Positions 61,847 through 64,000 of a DNA stretch of 64,000 bases are shown piece by piece. Every line of letters begins with the position of its first letter. Position 1 is the stretch's first letter. The stretch is taken from the NCBI RefSeq assembly GCF_030386795.1, contig NZ_JANUQM010000002.1:372001-436000 (forward strand). The letters are read 5' to 3'. The notes under the pieces are model-generated. The model saw only the letters and a list, made by a program, of their open reading frames with translations. It searched no databases and was not told the origin of the DNA. The stretch comes from Streptomyces sp. S.PNR 29 (GTDB lineage: Bacteria; Actinomycetota; Actinomycetes; Streptomycetales; Streptomycetaceae). The position numbers and the translations under genes were made by a program.

Positions 61847-63576
61847 GTATCGTCAACGAACCCCAGGGCGCCGCGGCAGGGTCCCACTACCAGGACGAAC
61901 TGCCGGTCCGGCGCCAGAACCGCGGCGGTCTCGTGGTCAAGTGGCTCACGACCACGGACCACAAGACGATCGGCACGCTGTATCTGGCCACCTCGTTCGC
62001 GTTCTTCGTCATCGGCGGCGTCATGGCGCTGTTCATGCGCGCCGAGCTGGCCCGTCCGGGCCTGCAGATCATGTCGAACGAGCAGTTCAACCAGGCGTTC
62101 ACGATGCACGGCACGATCATGCTGCTGATGTTCGCGACGCCGCTGTTCGCCGGCTTCGCGAACTGGATCATGCCGCTGCAGATCGGCGCGCCGGACGTGG
62201 CCTTCCCCCGGCTGAACATGTTCGCCTACTGGCTGTACCTGTTCGGCTCGCTCATCGCGGTCGCCGGCTTCCTCACCCCGCAGGGTGCGGCCGACTTCGG
62301 CTGGTTCGCCTACGCCCCGCTGTCGGACGCGGTCCACAGCCCGGGCATCGGCGGCGACATGTGGATCATGGGTCTGGCCTTCTCCGGCTTCGGCACCATC
62401 CTCGGCTCGGTCAACTTCATCACCACGATCATCTGCATGCGCGCACCGGGCATGACCATGTTCCGCATGCCGATCTTCACCTGGAACGTGCTGCTGACCG
62501 GTGTCCTGGTCCTGCTCGCCTTCCCGGTGCTGGCGGCGGCGCTGTTCGCGCTGGAGGCGGACCGCAAGTTCGGTGCCCATGTCTTCGACCCGGCCAACGG
62601 CGGGTCGCTGCTGTGGCAGCACCTGTTCTGGTTCTTCGGTCACCCCGAGGTGTACATCATCGCGCTGCCGTTCTTCGGCATCATCTCCGAGGTGATCCCG
62701 GTCTTCTCGCGTAAGCCGATGTTCGGTTACTCGGGTCTGATCGGCGCGACGATCGCGATCGCGGGTCTGTCGGTGACGGTGTGGGCGCATCACATGTACG
62801 TCACCGGCGGCGTGCTGCTGCCGTTCTTCTCCTTCATGACCTTCCTGATCGCGGTTCCGACCGGTGTGAAGTTCTTCAACTGGATCGGCACCATGTGGAA
62901 GGGCTCGCTGTCCTTCGAGACGCCGATGCTGTGGGCCACCGGCTTCCTGATCACCTTCACGTTCGGTGGTCTGACCGGTGTCATCCTGGCCTCGCCGCCG
63001 ATGGACTTCCATGTCTCCGACTCGTACTTCGTGGTGGCCCACTTCCACTACGTGGTGTTCGGCACCGTCGTCTTCGCGATGTTCTCCGGCTTCCACTTCT
63101 GGTGGCCGAAGTGGACCGGCAAGATGCTCGACGAGCGCCTCGGCAAGATCACCTTCTGGACGCTGTTCATCGGCTTCCACGGCACCTTCCTGGTCCAGCA
63201 CTGGCTGGGTGCCGAGGGCATGCCGCGCCGGTACGCGGACTACCTCGCGGCCGACGGCTTCACCGCCCTGAACACGATCTCGACGATCAGCTCGTTCCTG
63301 CTCGGCATGTCGATCCTGCCGTTCTTCTACAACGTCTGGAAGACGGCCAAGTACGGCAAGCCGGTCGGCGTCGACGACCCGTGGGGCTACGGCCGCTCGC
63401 TGGAGTGGGCGACCTCCTGCCCGCCGCCGCGGCACAACTTCCTCACCCTGCCGCGGATCCGCAGCGAATCCCCGGCGTTCGACCTGCACCACCCCGAGAT
63501 CGCCGCGCTCGACCAGCTTGAGAACGTCGGACACGGTGACAAGGCCCTCGCTGGGGGCAAGGAGGCCGGCAAGTGA
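61843..63576 (+). CDS. ctaD: cytochrome c oxidase subunit I (aa3 type)
   Basis: 577 residues, 12 transmembrane helices. Heme a and CuB ligands are visible: [22 protein letters not shown] (His and the cross-linked Tyr), WAHHMYVTG and [11 protein letters not shown]. The channel glutamate region is normal. It catalyses O2 reduction with proton pumping in the plasma membrane. GTG start at 61843 overlapping the ctaC stop; subunit III is not fused and not in the window. Followed directly by ctaF. Confidence 0.98.
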   Translation: MSIVNEPQGAAAGSHYQDELPVRRQNRGGLVVKWLTTTDHKTIGTLYLATSFAFFVIGGVMALFMRAELARPGLQIMSNEQFNQAFTMHGTIMLLMFATPLFAGFANWIMPLQIGAPDVAFPRLNMFAYWLYLFGSLIAVAGFLTPQGAADFGWFAYAPLSDAVHSPGIGGDMWIMGLAFSGFGTILGSVNFITTIICMRAPGMTMFRMPIFTWNVLLTGVLVLLAFPVLAAALFALEADRKFGAHVFDPANGGSLLWQHLFWFFGHPEVYIIALPFFGIISEVIPVFSRKPMFGYSGLIGATIAIAGLSVTVWAHHMYVTGGVLLPFFSFMTFLIAVPTGVKFFNWIGTMWKGSLSFETPMLWATGFLITFTFGGLTGVILASPPMDFHVSDSYFVVAHFHYVVFGTVVFAMFSGFHFWWPKWTGKMLDERLGKITFWTLFIGFHGTFLVQHWLGAEGMPRRYADYLAADGFTALNTISTISSFLLGMSILPFFYNVWKTAKYGKPVGVDDPWGYGRSLEWATSCPPPRHNFLTLPRIRSESPAFDLHHPEIAALDQLENVGHGDKALAGGKEAGK

Positions 63577-63971
63577 AGATCCAGGGCAAGATGTTCATGT
63601 GGCTGAGCGTCTTCGTCCTCGCCATGGCGGTCGTCTATGGCGTGTGGTCGAAGGAGCCGGCCGGTACCACGGCCCTCTTCCTGGCCTTCGGCCTGTGCAT
63701 CATGATCGGCTTCTACCTGGGCTTCACCGCCCGGCGGGTCGACGTGGGTGCCCAGGACAACAAGGAGGCGGACGTCGCGGACGACGCCGGCGAGGTCGGG
63801 TTCTTCAGCCCGCACAGCTGGCAGCCGCTCTTCCTGGCCATCGGTGGCGCGTTCGCCTTCCTGTCCATCGCCATCGGCTGGTGGCTGCTGTACTTCTCGG
63901 CACCGCTGATCATGGTCGGCCTCTGGGGCTGGGTCTTCGAGTACTACCGCGGTGAGAACCGCACCCAGTAA
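63573..63971 (+). CDS. ctaF: cytochrome c oxidase subunit IV
   Basis: 132 residues, four transmembrane helices in two pairs. This small subunit (CtaF) is specific to actinobacterial aa3 oxidases. GTG start at 63573 overlaps the ctaD stop (GTGA), so ctaC-ctaD-ctaF are one translationally coupled operon. The last 29 bases of the window after the stop hold no further gene start that I can support. Confidence 0.93.
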   Translation: MKIQGKMFMWLSVFVLAMAVVYGVWSKEPAGTTALFLAFGLCIMIGFYLGFTARRVDVGAQDNKEADVADDAGEVGFFSPHSWQPLFLAIGGAFAFLSIAIGWWLLYFSAPLIMVGLWGWVFEYYRGENRTQ

Positions 63972-64000
63972 CACAGGTTGAGCGTTCCAGGAGCCCGGAC

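Noticed and set aside
1..64000. tRNA, rRNA, insertion sequences, prophage or an integration site
   Set aside because: I saw no transposase, integrase or phage structural motifs, and no tRNA-like sequence with a CCA-side stem; a tRNAscan or Infernal search would be needed to exclude small RNAs.

Overview
The window is a very GC-rich chromosomal segment (roughly 70% G+C or more by eye) from a Streptomyces-like actinomycete. The signs are GTG/ATG starts behind GGAGG sites, several start codons lying 6-7 bases after a -10-like hexamer (leaderless genes), a GlnR-type site before glnA, the paired lipA/lipB/DUF4191/RDD/glnA block, and actinobacterial cobalamin and cytochrome aa3 oxidase genes. I see no rRNA or tRNA genes, insertion sequences, prophage or CRISPR array. 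Most of the window is core chromosome; the one clearly accessory-looking locus is at 47.2-53.7 kb.

Region 0.02-10.4 kb: a small conserved protein, a winged-helix protein, an unusual alpha/beta-hydrolase/phosphotransferase fusion, small membrane proteins, the htpX-pspAB pair, glnA with a four-box GlnR site, an RDD protein, a two-gene CtaG-like/DUF2243 membrane operon and a DUF4191 protein. Region 10.4-30 kb: the lipoate/2-oxoacid dehydrogenase block. lipB and lipA make the lipoyl cofactor; aceE (E1), a two-lipoyl-domain E2 and lpd (E3) use it. Between them lie a TPR-type regulator, an FAD oxidoreductase, a TIGR01777 epimerase, a GNAT enzyme, a MarP-like protease, a peptidoglycan amidase, a WYL regulator and a GntR/FadR-type regulator that may control aceE.

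Region 30-37.3 kb: leucyl aminopeptidase and the late cobalamin genes cobS, cobT and a cobU carrying an extra degenerate metallo-hydrolase-like N-terminus. Region 37.4-47.1 kb: an envelope-stress neighbourhood with an HtrA-like PDZ protease lipoprotein, a methyltransferase that appears to start at CTG, a DUF3043 protein, pspA-pspAA, a NarL-type two-component system and an orphan RND permease.

Region 47.2-53.7 kb holds the best candidate for a poorly described system: a lipase/acyltransferase-like hydrolase whose gene overlaps that of a 1701-residue protein with a caspase-like protease, a STAND/NACHT NTPase and a long array of unusually regular 46-residue TPR-like repeats. Region 53.8-64 kb: nadA and erpA divergently transcribed around two inverted repeats, a large disordered membrane protein, an AdoK-like PfkB kinase, a cysteine desulfurase-TusA fusion and the ctaC-ctaD-ctaF oxidase operon. 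From memory, the order of core genes (ctaC, adoK, erpA, cob genes, pepA, E2, TIGR01777, lipB, lipA, DUF4191, RDD, glnA) resembles the Rv2200c-Rv2220 region of Mycobacterium tuberculosis, so the frame is ancient and the caspase-STAND locus and some others look like lineage additions.
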